Shown here: positions 23,177 through 34,071 of the stretch, in pieces
Layout of the letters: the number at the start of each line of letters is the position of its first letter
How positions within the stretch are numbered: the stretch's first letter is position 1
Source of the DNA: Blasia pusilla
Taxonomy: Eukaryota; Marchantiophyta; Marchantiopsida; Blasiales
Direction of reading: 5' to 3'
Length of the DNA: 64,000 nucleotides
Assembly: GCA_050084515.1 (NCBI GenBank)
Contig: CM114272.1
Coordinates: 40,982,001 to 41,046,000, forward strand
The notes under the pieces: model-generated
What the model saw: only the letters and a program-made list of their open reading frames with translations
What the model was told of the DNA's origin: nothing
The model's database searches: none
Program-made: the position numbers and the translations under genes

Positions 23177-24400
23177 CTACCTCGAAATCATATCCTTCAA
23201 CAATAGAGCCCACCTCGCAAGCTTCCCTTTAAGCTTGTTGGACTCCATCAACCAATTAAGTAGCTGATTATCAATAATGGTAAAGGGGTTGCTAAATAAG
23301 TAACATCTGAATTGTGCGACATCCCACACTGTAGCTAAGCACTCACCCTCATACGAGCTATACTTTGCCTCTACAACATTGTTCAAGCGACTAGCATAAG
23401 CCACCACGAACTCTCTATCCTCATCGTCATGTTGGGTGAGCACGGCTCCAAGCCCAAACATGTTGCAATCTCTATGCAACTGGAAAGGACGCCCCCTTAT
23501 TGGTCTCCTCAATATGGGTGCAGACGTCAATCTGTCTTATCCCCTGCTCACCCCCCCAGTGCCACTCATGATCCACCTTGGTCAGCAAGTTTAGCGACTT
23601 TGCAATCAAACTGAAACCCTTGATGTATCGTCGATAGAAGTTTGCCAATCCCATGAATGCACGAACTCGACTCACATCTATAGGGCGTGGAATGCGTAAA
23701 ATAGTCTCTACCTTTGTTAATTGCATACCAAGGCCACATGCGTATATCGTATGACCCATGTACTCAATCTGGTCATAGACAAACTTGCATTTGCCTGGAT
23801 GTAGCTTCAGCCCATGTAACTACACTCGTTGAAACATCTCCTCGAGATGTCGCTCATGCTCCTAAACCATGGCGCTAAGGACTAAGATATCATCAATATA
23901 ACACCTAGAAAAATCCAATCTTACCAAGATCTTATCCATGATCCTTTGAAACCCATTCGGAGCATTCTTTAATCCAAATGGTAAGAAACGCAACTATTAC
24001 AAGCAATCCTTCCCATCATAGTTGATGCCCCAAAATGCCGTCTTTCGCTTGTCCTCCAATCTGAGGGGTAGATGATGGTATCCAACTCGGAGATCTAGCA
24101 AACTAAAGACCTTTGCATGCCCAATAGCATCAAAGATCTCCTCAGGAGTGGGCATAGCATACCTATTGGACTTTGTCTGCCGATTGATAGGTCAGTAGTC
24201 TCCACACATCCGCCTATCTGTCCAATTGTCATGCACATCCTTCTTGGCAAGCATGCGACATCTCCACCAATCTTGTGTCAACCAAGTCATGGATCCTACT
24301 CTGAATCACAGCCCTCTCCATATCATTGTACCTGTAGGGTCGTCAAAAGATCACCGTGTCGCTAGACAACTCTATGCAAATCCCTGGTCCCTTTAGTATA
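23177..24400 (-). pseudogene. Reverse transcriptase and RNase H of element A
   Basis: RNase H (23177-23530) shows FQLHRDCNMFGLGAVLTQHD, YSSYEGECLATVW and the tether NQLLNWLMES. Next to it is the thumb and connection segment YACGLGMQLTKVETI, then DVSRVRAFMGLANFYRRY (23472-23759). The fingers and palm (23760-24400) contain stops but align with element C, including the CYIDDI active-site region near 23900. Inactive. Confidence 0.75.
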
Positions 24401-24813
24401 CCCAAATCATGCATACTAAATGCAAAATAGCTCTTATAACTCCTCATGAACTTATGTATCCGGTGCCGCTCTCCTCTTGTCAACTTAGGTTCCATATCTA
24501 TCTCCCAAGTCTTCATCGTGACTACGGTAGGACTCTCCAGCGCGGGTATAGGTCATTGCTATGGTACAACCTCGTCTCAGACAACAGAAATGGACTCCTT
24601 CCCTACAACCAACTCCAAAATTCCGTCTCCTCCATGTGCAGTACCCAAAACTATGCTCGATGTTGTGGCTATAATCTCTCGATGTACTCGCAAAACATCC
24701 CAAGAAGTCCAAGGTTGTCTCTCTTGATCATCCCCGACATGTTAACCTCCTCGGGTCTCGCCCCTCGTCACTATCTCAATAGGCATGGGGCTCACCAATG
24801 CAACAGTTGTGAC

Positions 24814-25815
24814 CTATCGCAACCTCATCTGACGTTGCTCAGCTACTCCCAAGCTGATGATCCATGTCAAGCAGTTCAGGTTCATTGCTTGACCCAAGAC
24901 ATGACGTCGTGATGCCTCTGATAATGATGGTACCGGCATCATCCCTTTGGGAAATCCCATTGCTCGCTCATCGGCGTTGGGCTCCACCAACCATTGCATC
25001 TAGTCATCCCAAACCAAGCCAGGACCGGCTTCCTTGTATGCATAAGAAGCGGGAAAACACACAAACGTGAGAAAGGCTGCCCGTGGCATGCCAATCCGAT
25101 TGACCACATTCAATAGCGTTCGATCATCGTGCCTCACTACTTGTGATCAACGATCTTGATCTATAATGGAATCCACCAACAAATAGGAGGGGCGCTCCAT
25201 TCTCACATATGCCGTACGCAACACCTCATGTGACATCAAGTTGGTCCACCAAAGACGTGGGCGATGTGCTTGTGAACCTACACTCTCCGCATCCAACAAA
25301 ACTGCTCGACCGTTCCATGCATACACCTGATGTGCACTTGTCACCACCCTTGATATGGAATCGCCCAAAATTGGTACATTCTCCACAATGTAAGCTAAAT
25401 ATCAGAACTGATGCTCCTGCAATTGTTGCAAGATCCTCATTATCTTCGAAAACAACATGGATTGAGTGTTAGCTAACTCACGACCTCGTCTAGCACTCAA
25501 CTTGCCCATACATGGCCAACCAGCAACGACCAAATCAATGGTCCCTACCCGCTCCAAGTCATGTGCCCCTAGCAATGAAATGTCCCTCGACAGAGAACTC
25601 TGGTATTCGTATGGCGGACGCAGAAAATAAGTCAAGAAAACGGAGGGATAACTGCGCCGCATATCATAGTGAAACGCGCCTTGAAACCTCATCAAACTCC
25701 ATATATAGATACTGTTACACGCGCACTCTTGCCTGCAAAACAACAGCTAACCCAATGTTGATCCCTCCAAAGATCTCCAACACTCGAATATCCTCCTCTG
25801 GAATACACCACACAA
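24814..25815 (-). pseudogene. C5-cytosine DNA methyltransferase of element A (degenerate)
   Basis: From right to left on the minus strand, motif I reads VLEIFGGINIGLAVVLQA (about 25745-25800). Motif IV, the catalytic Pro-Cys, is VVAGWPCMGKLSARRGREL (about 25490-25550). Motif VI is VENVPILGD (25384 and up). Motif VIII is AHRPRLWWTNL (about 25250-25285). The IX/X region is NADERAMGFPKG, then SRRHVLGQAMNLNCLTWI (24840-24990). The order is the common non-permuted one. Family knowledge: motif I binds S-adenosylmethionine and the Cys attacks cytosine C6. Stops after motif I and before motif VI, and a frame change, make this copy inactive. Confidence 0.8.
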
Positions 25816-26375
25816 TCAGTGTGGTGTCTAAGGGTGTGTCATCGTAGCACTCCTGACTACCTCAGGTTCCTCTAATCCGTCATGCTCTGTTGCAAATATC
25901 CTACTCCACGCCATCTGCATGTGCTCATTGGCCAAGCGTCGAAGATCCTCACTCAAACCTCAACGCGACACCTCTCCTCCACGGAAAGATGTGGCTACCA
26001 TAATACTCCTCGCCCTAGAAGTGTCAAGCGCATGTGTCTCCTGTGCATGGATATGCCCCTCAATCAAATCACTAGGCCATGTGATGGCACTACTGAATGC
26101 TCGCTATTTCTCCTGGTTGTCACTCGATCACTCCACCCGTGAATCAAACGGGTAACAAGCTAAGTCCCCCATCACCTAAGTGCCATCATGGTCTAGATCT
26201 ATAAGACGCTGATTCCTCCCAATAATCCACAGAAAACCCCATCGGGTATAACACTGCACCTCCAACCAAGACGTCATAGGACTCGACATCGGTCACTATC
26301 ACCTTGGCTCGCATCATGGACTCATCTGATGGATGTCACCAAGTGGCATCCATCAGATTTTGCCCAGGATGATTC

Positions 26376-26760
26376 TCATCCCGAGAGAATCCTCACCACA
26401 ACCTCATGTCGGGTGATAAATTGCATCATACTCACTCCAACCAAGGATGTTTGTATCTTGAAAGGAAAACGCTCCACATCCGCCCTTGTTAGGCCCAATC
26501 CTATAAATATTGCCTTTCCAAACATCAAGGGTTGCGCTCTTGAATCTAACAAAACTTGTTGCGGACTGAACAATTTGCCTCCTAGACTCACCAACTGGAA
26601 GACCTCTCCTCGATTATCCAGCAACACAACACCTGGCGACACCATGACACGCTCTATAGCGGGTCTAGCGGGCATCTTTGCCATCCTAGCAATCGTAACC
26701 TGCCATGACTCTAAGGTTAACGGCCTAAGCATAGATTCCTAGGGAAGGTGCATCACCTCC
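26376..26760 (-). pseudogene. Aspartic protease region of element A
   Basis: A frame of 118 codons contains LLDSRAQPLMFGKAIFIGLG, which corresponds to the LLDSxAQPLMLGK active-site loop of element C, with the catalytic DS(G/A/S) altered to DSR. It continues with FKIQTSLVG. It lies between gag and the methyltransferase, the usual protease position. Confidence 0.6.
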
Positions 26761-26771
26761 TCTACAATCAT

Positions 26772-28588
26772 CTATGATCTTGATGTAGGAACACCAATTC
26801 CACGCTCACATAGCGCAGCGACCAGCCGTAAAACCTCAGCGGGCGTACCTCCCAATGTCGCAGCATCGAAAGCATAAAAAAATGGGACATGGTCCATCGC
26901 TGTGGCCATCCCCAACAACGTACTCAACACAGGCTCCACCTCAGCACCTTCAATAGGAGTTGTCGCACTTGCTTCTCCCATCGCCTTCCGTATCTGCTCA
27001 CCCACAACATCAATCCTCCGGGAACTCTCATCAAGACCCTTTGATGGGGTCCTCATTGCCTCGCCTCGTACAAAGTAAAAGACTGAGGAAACCTAGTCTA
27101 TTTCCTTGTCTCCCCTCTCTATGGATCCAACTCTGCGGCTACTCCACTAGTAGCAACAATAGCTGCCTCCATCTATGCGGTCGCGCACATCCAATCAGGA
27201 TCCTCCATATCTCTGGATGCTCCATAAGACATCGATGCCACTAATCCGGTGTTGGGTAACCTCAATGCAATAGCGTCAATGTGTTGATGCAACTGCTGTA
27301 TCTAAGCAGCCATCCCAGCCTCACGCCCTGCATCTCCCTTGACGCACCTAGGTGGTGCACCAACCTCTACCTCCTCCACGGGAAACTCCACCACCCCCTT
27401 GGGCAAATCCAACTCCTCGTCCATAAACAAAACCACCTTGTGCATGATCTATGGGCCCATCCGAATTGGCGGCTCGCTCTAGGGCCTTCTATGGCCCTCG
27501 GTGCAGACATAACTCAGGGTATAGGTTGAAACACATGGCGCGTGTATGACCATACCTTAGACAATGGTCACACTGGTAAACTCTTGGTGTAGATCCATCT
27601 CCTCCATGCTGAGGCACGCATCCACTACCATGAAAGGTGCAATCGTGTTGGTGATGGGCTCCACCATATGCCCAACAAATAATCCTTGGCAGTTGCTGTT
27701 GTACCGCATATGATGGCAGGGGTCTCTATGGCAGGGACTCCCAGTATCCTCCCTGAGTTGGTGGAACCACAGTCCTCTCCCAAAATCCACGTTATTGCAT
27801 TGGTGGTGCAAGAAATCGTGGCTACTCTCATACGGAACCCATGGCTGCTACACTCTTCTCAGCCATGTTACGCTCAATACACTTCATTGTCTCAAAAATA
27901 TCTCTCATCGTAGGTGAGGTGCGCATAAGGAGTATCCCATCCTGCACTTGTTTCCTCAAGTCTCGGTCTAGCATCGTGTACCATGCTTGGATAGCCTGGG
28001 ACTTTTTCCACCCCTGAGTAAAACTAATCAAACGACGCAAGCGAGTGAAGGCCTCACGCAAACTCTCACCCATGCGCCTATGGAAGTCGTGGATGCTCTG
28101 CAACTTCTCAGTCCGTATCCCCAAGTAGTTCGTCCGAAACTCCGTTAAGAACTCGACCATGGGGTTGAATCTAGGAGAAACCCAACTAGACAATGGAACT
28201 GCTCCAGTCTCACTCACCCCTCCTAACTAAGAGGAAGTAGCCTCTCCTAACTCCTCCTCCTCGTCTGGAAAAAACTCAATCCATGACACATAGTGTGGAT
28301 CATAGTAGAGTCTCTAGGCCTCAATCTCATGAGCATATCTTTGGGAGAACTCATGGTAGTCGTCCATAGGCGTCCCCTCTAAGTGCTCAAACATACCGTT
28401 CCATGCTATGAATGGGTTGAACTCTCTAAAGTTCCTGGCCCGCTGTGAATCACACCAACTCCTAAACTCCACAATGAAGTGTGCAACTCTATCGTGCTTA
28501 GAGCATCCAAAATCCTACGCGGTCCTCTTTCCCGGTCGTCCATCTCGTACTCCCAAACGGCAAGACCACTCATTGTGTGCAGTAATGG
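26772..28588 (-). pseudogene. Gag of element A
   Basis: The frame at 27828-28217 holds the capsid-like core (FRTNYLGIRTEKLQSIHDFH, RRMGESLREAFTRLRRLI, AWYTMLDRDLRKQVQDG), shared with the fragment at 42384-43000 and, more distantly, with element C. The zinc-knuckle part is poorly preserved. The N-terminal end is cut at 28588 by the LTR of family D. Confidence 0.7.
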
Positions 28589-30565
28589 TGTGATACTCCC
28601 AATTTTGAAAATTTTGAAGTTAGAACATTTTTGTGTATAAAGTGGTATAGAAGTCTTCAAGGATGAAGATTGAAGCTACAATTGTAGTAAAGATTGTATA
28701 GAAGAAAGTTCTTTGTCAAGATCTTGGAGCAATTGAGTAGTGAGGACTTTAAGGATTGGTGGAAAGCTCCTTGGAGAGGGCAATGAGATTGAAAGATCAA
28801 GGACTTGCCTTGGAGGAGTAGAAAATGGAAAAGCGGAGTAACAAGAAAAAGAATGAAGACCTTTTTGTCTTCGCAAGAAATATTGGCAAAGACTCTGAAG
28901 CGCATGACCACCAAGTACTTTGTAACAAAATAAGAAGAGGAAGATGATGAAGTACTTTGTAGCGAAGTACAAAGCACTTGTGCAAAAGACAAAGAGCAAA
29001 GCACTTTGCATTCAAGCAAGTTATGAGGACTAAAAGGACTTCCCATCAAAGAGAAGACTGTCTCTGCTTTAAAGAGGCGCGCCGTTAGAGTAGTTAGGCT
29101 CGGAAGAGACGTACCGTTTGAAGACAGATAGGAGGGTTTCCGAGGGTATGACGGCTAGAACTACTGAATTCATAGGGATCATAAGTAAAGTAAACATGAA
29201 CGTAGATTAAAGCAATTAAAGAAATTTCAACTGGCTCCTACCTATCGGGGGCTGGTATTCTGGCAAGAGAGAGGAAGAGAGGAGAGTCTCTCTTCAAGAA
29301 AAAAAGTACAAAAGGGAAAAAAAACCGAAACTCTCTTCAAAAAATATGAAGATTATGGATAATAAGTGAGTTATTTTTTTGGAGTTATTTTTGAAGAGAG
29401 GAAATTTAGTGCAACCCATCGGAATCCGATGGGTTGCAATTTTTTTTGTTTTTTGTTGTTTTTTTTTTGTTAAGGAAAAATTTTCATTTTTTGGGGTTTT
29501 TTAACGTTTACAACCCGTCGGACTATGACAAGTTGCTTTCTAGGCATCATGGCGACCCGTCGAACTTTGACGAGTTTCTTTTTGGCCTAGAAATCAACCC
29601 GTCGGAGTCCGACGGGTTGCAAATGTAAAAAAAACCCAAAAAAATTTTTCCTTAAAAAAAATTAAAAACCAACAAATTTGCAACCTATCGGATTTCAACG
29701 GGTTGAAAAGGTAAAAAAAGTACAAATTTTTTTCACCGCCAAATTGTTTGGGAAAAGAATTGCCTTTTCAACTTGTCAAAACTTTCCTCTTTTCAACGTG
29801 TCGGAAACTCTCTTCAAACCAAGAGAGCCCTAGGGGTTGCCAATATCTTCCTCTCTCCTCTCTTCCTCTCCTCTTACCACTCCTCCTACCTATCAAGAAG
29901 CGCTTCAGATCTCACGAACTACTACTATTCGAGATAGTAGTTAAAGACTGCCAGAGTAGTTCGTATGATCATTCTTTTAAGACGTCGCTATGCTGTAAGA
30001 ATGGTCCAAGCAAGAGAGAGTACCCTCTTGAGCTTCTAACTACACTGAAACCTTCTTGTCTTTGATGGAGTAGTGGAACCTCTTCTCTTCATTCGAATGT
30101 GCGATGTTTATGCATGATTTTATTGGGTCTGTAGAGGGAGGAGAAGTTTGTGATGGAACTCACTCAAGAAAGAATGTTCAATAGAATAGATGTATGAAAT
30201 CTATCTGACAGAAAGTAACCTGCCATGACGAATTCAGTTCCGATAGTAGGATGAGCCATCCAACTACTGAGTTCTCTAAGAGGTTTTGAATTTCGTGTTT
30301 CAGTGAGGTCCTAAACAAAGAGTTCTTTCTTACTCCACTAGAGAAGACATTTTGAAGGAAGCAATTATACTTGGTACTGAGAGAAAGTTGTGATTGTTTA
30401 TCCATGTCCTAACTCTAGGCATATTTTCATAGTTTACTCGTGTTATTCACCATTTAACTCTCTTTTCAAATAATTGTGATCTTCTTGGGGAACAAATTGC
30501 ATATTATTTATTGAAAAATCACTTTTTATATTCCTTTGTACATTACATATAAAGTAACAAATTCT
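28589..30565 (+). repeat. Long LTR of family D, with hairpin-repeat block
   Basis: It starts TGTGATACTCCCAATTTTGA and shares AGTAACCTGCC(A/G)TGAC with the copy at 20738-22064, in the same orientation. It ends around TAAAGTAACAAATTC and is followed by TTGGCGCAGCTGTTGAGG, which sits where a primer-binding site would be. Compared with the 20738 copy it has about 650 extra bases (about 29230-29880) that include GGGGGCTGGTATTCTGGCA and the palindromes at 29411-29707. Purine-rich stretches produce minus-strand open frames that are not genes. Confidence 0.65.
29411..29707. repeat. Five dispersed copies of the CAACCCGTCGG palindrome
   Basis: Copies are at 29411-29439, 29511-29535, 29552-29578, 29594-29622 and 29680-29707. 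The best ones are near-perfect hairpins: CAACCCATCGG pairs with CCGATGGGTTG in the first, and CAACCCGTCGG with CCGACGGGTTG in the fourth. So both arms changed together between copies. Confidence 0.85.
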
Positions 30566-30623
30566 TGGCGCAGCTGTTGAGGATCACAAGATTAGCTAAA
30601 GAGGAAGTCCTAGCATTAAGCGT

Positions 30624-30660
30624 GCATATTGGTTAAACTTGGGACGCTCAACCAATATGC
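30624..30660. repeat. 11-bp inverted repeat at a rearrangement junction
   Basis: GCATATTGGTT (30624-30634) and AACCAATATGC (30650-30660) are exact reverse complements. The right arm is the start of an inverted RNase H/integrase fragment of the A-type elements (AATATGCAGATGG encodes QYADGL-like sequence). Confidence 0.75.
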
Positions 30661-31310
30661 AGATGGTTTGAGCCGTAACCCATGCCCAAGTTAGCAAGTT
30701 ACGATTGGAGCTCGTTGGCATGGAGAGAGTGATGAGGAGTTGATATGATGCCTCGATAGCACGCGTTGGCCAATTTGGGCTTGTTGGCTATGGAGAGCCA
30801 AGGTGTTGAGACTTCGATGGCGAGGTCTAATGGAGAGTCCTTAGATATAGAGGTTGGTGAGGAGGCGACAAGTGGGTGAGATATTCATGAGGATGGAGTA
30901 GTCTTGGAGTACTTGCATATTGGCAACGTCATGAGCATAGTGAATGCTAGAGAGCGGGATCAGATCCTAAAGCAAGCCAGACAGCTTCGGTGGCAGGGGG
31001 CACATGTATTACAAGTTTGGAAGGATGGTAGATAACGTATAGTGCCTCATCCTTCGTAGAGAGCACGTTTGGTACAACATGCCCACAAGGAGTAGGGTCA
31101 CTTTGGAGTGAAGTTGACGTACAACTTACTCTAGATATAATGGTGGTGGCAAGGCATGCAGATTGACCTTCAGTAGTTTGTTGCCAGGTGCATGGTGTGT
31201 GATCCTGTTTGAGCATTGTTCAATGCCCTGACTCCATAACTGCATCCATTTTCGATCATGGATTTAGGTTATAGATGGAGTTTGGATTTTGTAGGACCTT
31301 TACCTTTGAC
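30655..31310 (+). pseudogene. Inverted RNase H end and integrase zinc-binding fragment of an A-type element
   Basis: On the plus strand it aligns with the minus-strand stretch 22560-23160: ADGLSRNPCPS, RWHGESDEEL, RERDQILKQARQLRWQGAH, and the zinc-binding piece (HAHKE, GHFGVKLTYN, RCMVCDPV). Stops are frequent. It joins abruptly at about 31310 to the LTR of element B in the opposite orientation, so it is a rearranged fragment. Confidence 0.7.
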
Positions 31311-31314
31311 CAAA

Positions 31315-31779
31315 GAGAGAATGAGCTCTCAAGCTCTCTCTCCTTGAGGTATACCCCTCCCCCCACCCAAGCTCTCTCCATGATAACCTATTCTAACAAG
31401 TCACCTCCTTGGCTCTTGACCTGATGTAGGAGGTCAAGGGCCACTTACCAAAAATAGAAAGTCGATCATGTATTCAAAATGGTACTTATCTAAAATAGCA
31501 AGTTCCTCAATATGGCTCCAAATGAGCCGAAACGAAGGGGAAACCTGCTCTCTCAGGTTTCTCGCGGACCCAGCACGTCATCCTCAACCTATTGAGCATG
31601 TCCTCCACTACTCACGAAAGGGCTCTACTAGATCTCACCGATCTATCCTAAAAGACGTGATAGTTATCGTGCGTATACACATCGATATACAACATACATC
31701 GTTGTCACCAAACACACACAAAAACATGCACAATCCCATGCTAACTCATGGCATCCAATCACAGAGGCGAGAAGTACCA
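31315..31779 (-). repeat. 3' LTR of element B (truncated at its far end)
   Basis: It is homologous to the LTRs at 18820 and 44285. On the minus strand it starts TGGTACTTCTCG after a polypurine tract with CTAGGGGGGCGA (31792-31803). Its 3' end is cut at about 31315 by the inverted fragment. Confidence 0.65.
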
Positions 31780-31978
31780 AAATATCTCCAATCGCCCCCC
31801 TAGTTGGTGGTTAGGTCTCTCTAACTCCAGATAGCCATCTATTCCTACCTACTATGACATACATCTCTAGGACGCTAAGAGCAGAAAAGCCGGGTTCTCA
31901 TATGGCCCCATCGTTAGTCGCCTTCCTGTCATCCATATCACAGAAAAAGTCGAAATCAAAACCTACCTAGTATCTCCT

Positions 31979-32641
31979 CTATGTACATCTGGGACACATC
32001 CATCGTTCCCGAGGAACCCTAGTGAGAGGTGGCGTTAGACATGCCATATGCCAACCTCTCAAACATCCATCACAGACTAGCATCGTGGCCGCACCACGGG
32101 CAGTACCACACAACATACAACGCAAGCCTGCAGGAATTACTGCTAAGCTTGGATCTACTGTACCATCAATGTTAGGAAGGTGACATGGCGCATAATTACG
32201 CACATGGTCCTTCCATACCATATCATCGCGTCCCTCCAACAAGAGAACACCGGATGGCAAAAAGTCACGCACTCTCAGGATAGTGCGCCCTGCAATCACA
32301 TCCAACGTCGTCGGTGCCGTCTGCTGCAAGTAGACATAATCTCCTTGATGAAACCTCCCGATAGTTGGTCGATAACCACCACCCCGAATAGTCGCACACC
32401 TCAACGTATCCCAATGCTGCGCAATCGCCAAGATCTCGAGCGCCGTGGGCATCACTCTCCAAAACAACTCAACCCCCTGAGAACATGCTTGCATCCATAC
32501 ATCTGGGTCATCAAGGTCCAGCACCTCACGAGCATCTCGACGAATGGCCGCAGGTAAATCTGGCTCTTGGCCATAAAGTAGCAAGTACGGTGAAAAAGAC
32601 GCTAAGGATGCTTGCCTGCTGAATCCGTATCCCATCGCCAA
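31979..32641 (-). CDS. Intact 220-codon frame: integrase C-terminal region plus PHD finger (element B)
   Basis: The first half (ASLASFSPYLLLYGQEPDLP, then a low-homology linker) is the end of the integrase core. The middle (GDYVYLQQTAP, then GRTILRVRDFLPSGVLLLEG and APCHLPNIDGTVDPSL) is the C-terminal domain of this Ty3 lineage. The last 50 residues form a PHD finger with all eight zinc ligands in C4HC3 order: CMLC, CDGC, HMAC, CPRC, with Trp residues before the His and last Cys pair (GWHMAC, RWMCPRC). PHD fingers commonly read histone H3 tails; a role in choosing integration sites is inference. The frame ends CT-stop. Upstream coding is broken, so this is an open remnant and not a functional gene. 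Confidence 0.75.
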   Translation of the reverse strand: MAMGYGFSRQASLASFSPYLLLYGQEPDLPAAIRRDAREVLDLDDPDVWMQACSQGVELFWRVMPTALEILAIAQHWDTLRCATIRGGGYRPTIGRFHQGDYVYLQQTAPTTLDVIAGRTILRVRDFLPSGVLLLEGRDDMVWKDHVRNYAPCHLPNIDGTVDPSLAVIPAGLRCMLCGTARGAATMLVCDGCLRGWHMACLTPPLTRVPRERWMCPRCT

Positions 32642-33333
32642 CTAGGGCAACTAGAGGTCTCGATCTCCTTGGTGACCTCTCTGCAAGCCATACTTGTGTA
32701 AACCCCTCTTCACCGTCTGCACAACTCTCTCCGCTAATCCATCTGCCTAAGGATGATCTCGCGAAGTCGTGCGATGGTCGATCAGCGCCTGATCACACAA
32801 GGCCTGGAACTCTTCGTAAAACTCCGTACCCTACTCTCTCAACACCTCAGCCGGTGCGCCATAATGACTCAACACTCCACCTTGGCCAGCAAGGTCAACG
32901 GCTTCGCAATCGAACTGAATCCCTTGACGTACCGCCAATAGAAGTTTTCCAATCCCATGAATGCGCAAACACGGCTCACATCTGTAGGGCCTGGAATGCG
33001 TGAGATAGCCTCTACCTTTGTCTGCTGAAGACCAAGGCCCCTTGTGTATATCGTATGACCCAAGTGCTCAATCTGGTCGTAGAAGAACTTGCACTTGCCC
33101 GGATGTAGCTTCAGCCCATGTAATTGCAATCGTCGAAACACCTCCTCTAGATGTCACTCATGCTCCTCAATTGTGGTGCTAAAGACTACGATGTCATCAA
33201 TATAACACCTAGAAAAATCCAAACCAGCCAAGATCCTATCCATGACCCTCTGAAACTCAGCCGGGGCGTTCTTTAACCCAAATGGTAAGAACCGACACTG
33301 GTACAAACAATCCTTCCCGTGAGGATCGATGCC
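32642..33333 (-). pseudogene. Integrase core and reverse transcriptase remnants of element B
   Basis: 32642-32877 aligns with the integrase core (QALIDHRTTSRDHP, GLAERVVQTVKRGL in translated pieces with stops). It is joined directly to reverse transcriptase thumb sequence at 32869-33141 (GLKLHPGKCKFFYDQIEHLG, DVSRVCAFMGLENFYWRYV). Palm sequence then runs to 33333. RNase H and the integrase zinc-binding region are deleted. Confidence 0.65.
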
Positions 33334-34071
33334 CTAAACGCAAAGCAGCTCCTATAACTCCTGAGGAACTGATGTATTCGGCGCCGCTCTCCTCCTCTCA
33401 ACTTAGGGCCCATATCTAGCTCCCAAGTCTCCATCATGACTACGGTAGAACTCTCCGGCGTGGACATCGGTGGTTGCTATGGTGCAACCCTGTCTCGAAC
33501 AACAACACTCGACCGCTCTCTTGTAGCCAACTGCAAACTTTGATCTCCTCCACATGTAGTGCCCGGAACCACGCTCGATGTTGTGGCTATCATCTCTTAG
33601 TGTACATGCAAAGCATCCCAAGAAGTCCAAGGGTGTCTCTCTTGATCTCCCATGGTGTGTGGATCTCGTCCAATCTCGCCCCCAGCCATTGCCTCCATCG
33701 TCTCGGTAGGCATGGGGCTCACCAACGCAAGGGCTGTGATATGTCGCGATCTCATCCAACGTTGCTCAGCGAGTCCCAAGCTGAAGATCCATGTCAAGCA
33801 GTTCAGGTCCATCGCCTGACCCAAGACATGGCGTCGTGATGCCTCTGATATTGAAGGTATTACCATCACTCCTGTGAGAAATCCCATCGCCCGCTCTCTC
33901 TAGTCGGCGTTGGGTTCCACCAACCTCTGAACGTAGTTATCCCAAACAAAGCCAAGACTGGCCTCCTTGTATGCATAGGAAGTAGGAAAACTCACAAACG
34001 TGGGAAAGGCTGCCCGCGGCTTGCCTACCTTGTTGACCACAGTCAACGGTGGTCGATCATCGTGTCTCACT
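33334..34071 (-). pseudogene. Methyltransferase C-terminal part and linker of element B
   Basis: It contains PRAAFPTFVSFPTSYAYKEA (about 33960-34020), NADWRERAMGFLTGVMVI, and motif X as SRRHVLGQAMDLNCLTWIFS (33785-33850). These are followed by the linker that precedes reverse transcriptase. The catalytic half is absent because the sequence ends at the element C LTR. Confidence 0.65.

Larger units (their letters stand above)
18820..28588 (-). mobile_element. Ty3-type element A carrying DNA methyltransferase and PHD finger, degenerate and interrupted
   Basis: Read on the minus strand, the order is gag (28588-26772), protease (about 26760-26376), methyltransferase (25815-24814), reverse transcriptase and RNase H (24400-23177), integrase (22830-20340), PHD (about 20340-20026) and 3' LTR (19526 to about 18820). 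Three later insertions sit inside it: a MULE-type element (19597-19893), a 115-bp insertion in the PHD coding (20076-20190) and an LTR (20738-22064). The 5' LTR is missing, because at 28588 the gag N-terminus is cut by another LTR. Many stop codons make all genes inactive. Comparison with elements B and C defines the interruptions. Confidence 0.8.
31315..34071 (-). mobile_element. 3' part of Ty3-type element B, with internal deletions
   Basis: Minus strand, from 34071 leftward: methyltransferase C-terminal part, truncated reverse transcriptase, truncated integrase core, an intact integrase C-terminus with PHD, then 3' LTR. Against element A it lacks about 390 bp of reverse transcriptase (junction near 33333) and about 1.2 kb from the end of reverse transcriptase to the integrase core (junction near 32878). 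At 34071 it abuts the LTR of element C. Its 5' part is probably the gag fragment and LTR at 42384-44738. Confidence 0.7.

Noticed and set aside
28657-29049. Hydrophobic minus-strand frames in the family D LTR
   Set aside because: They are caused by a purine-rich plus strand; the region is an LTR shared with 20738-22064.
28657-31310. Complete family D retrotransposon between the LTR and element B
   Set aside because: Only one LTR and a primer-binding-like site are seen; what follows is an inverted A-type fragment, and no second LTR or family D polyprotein is present.
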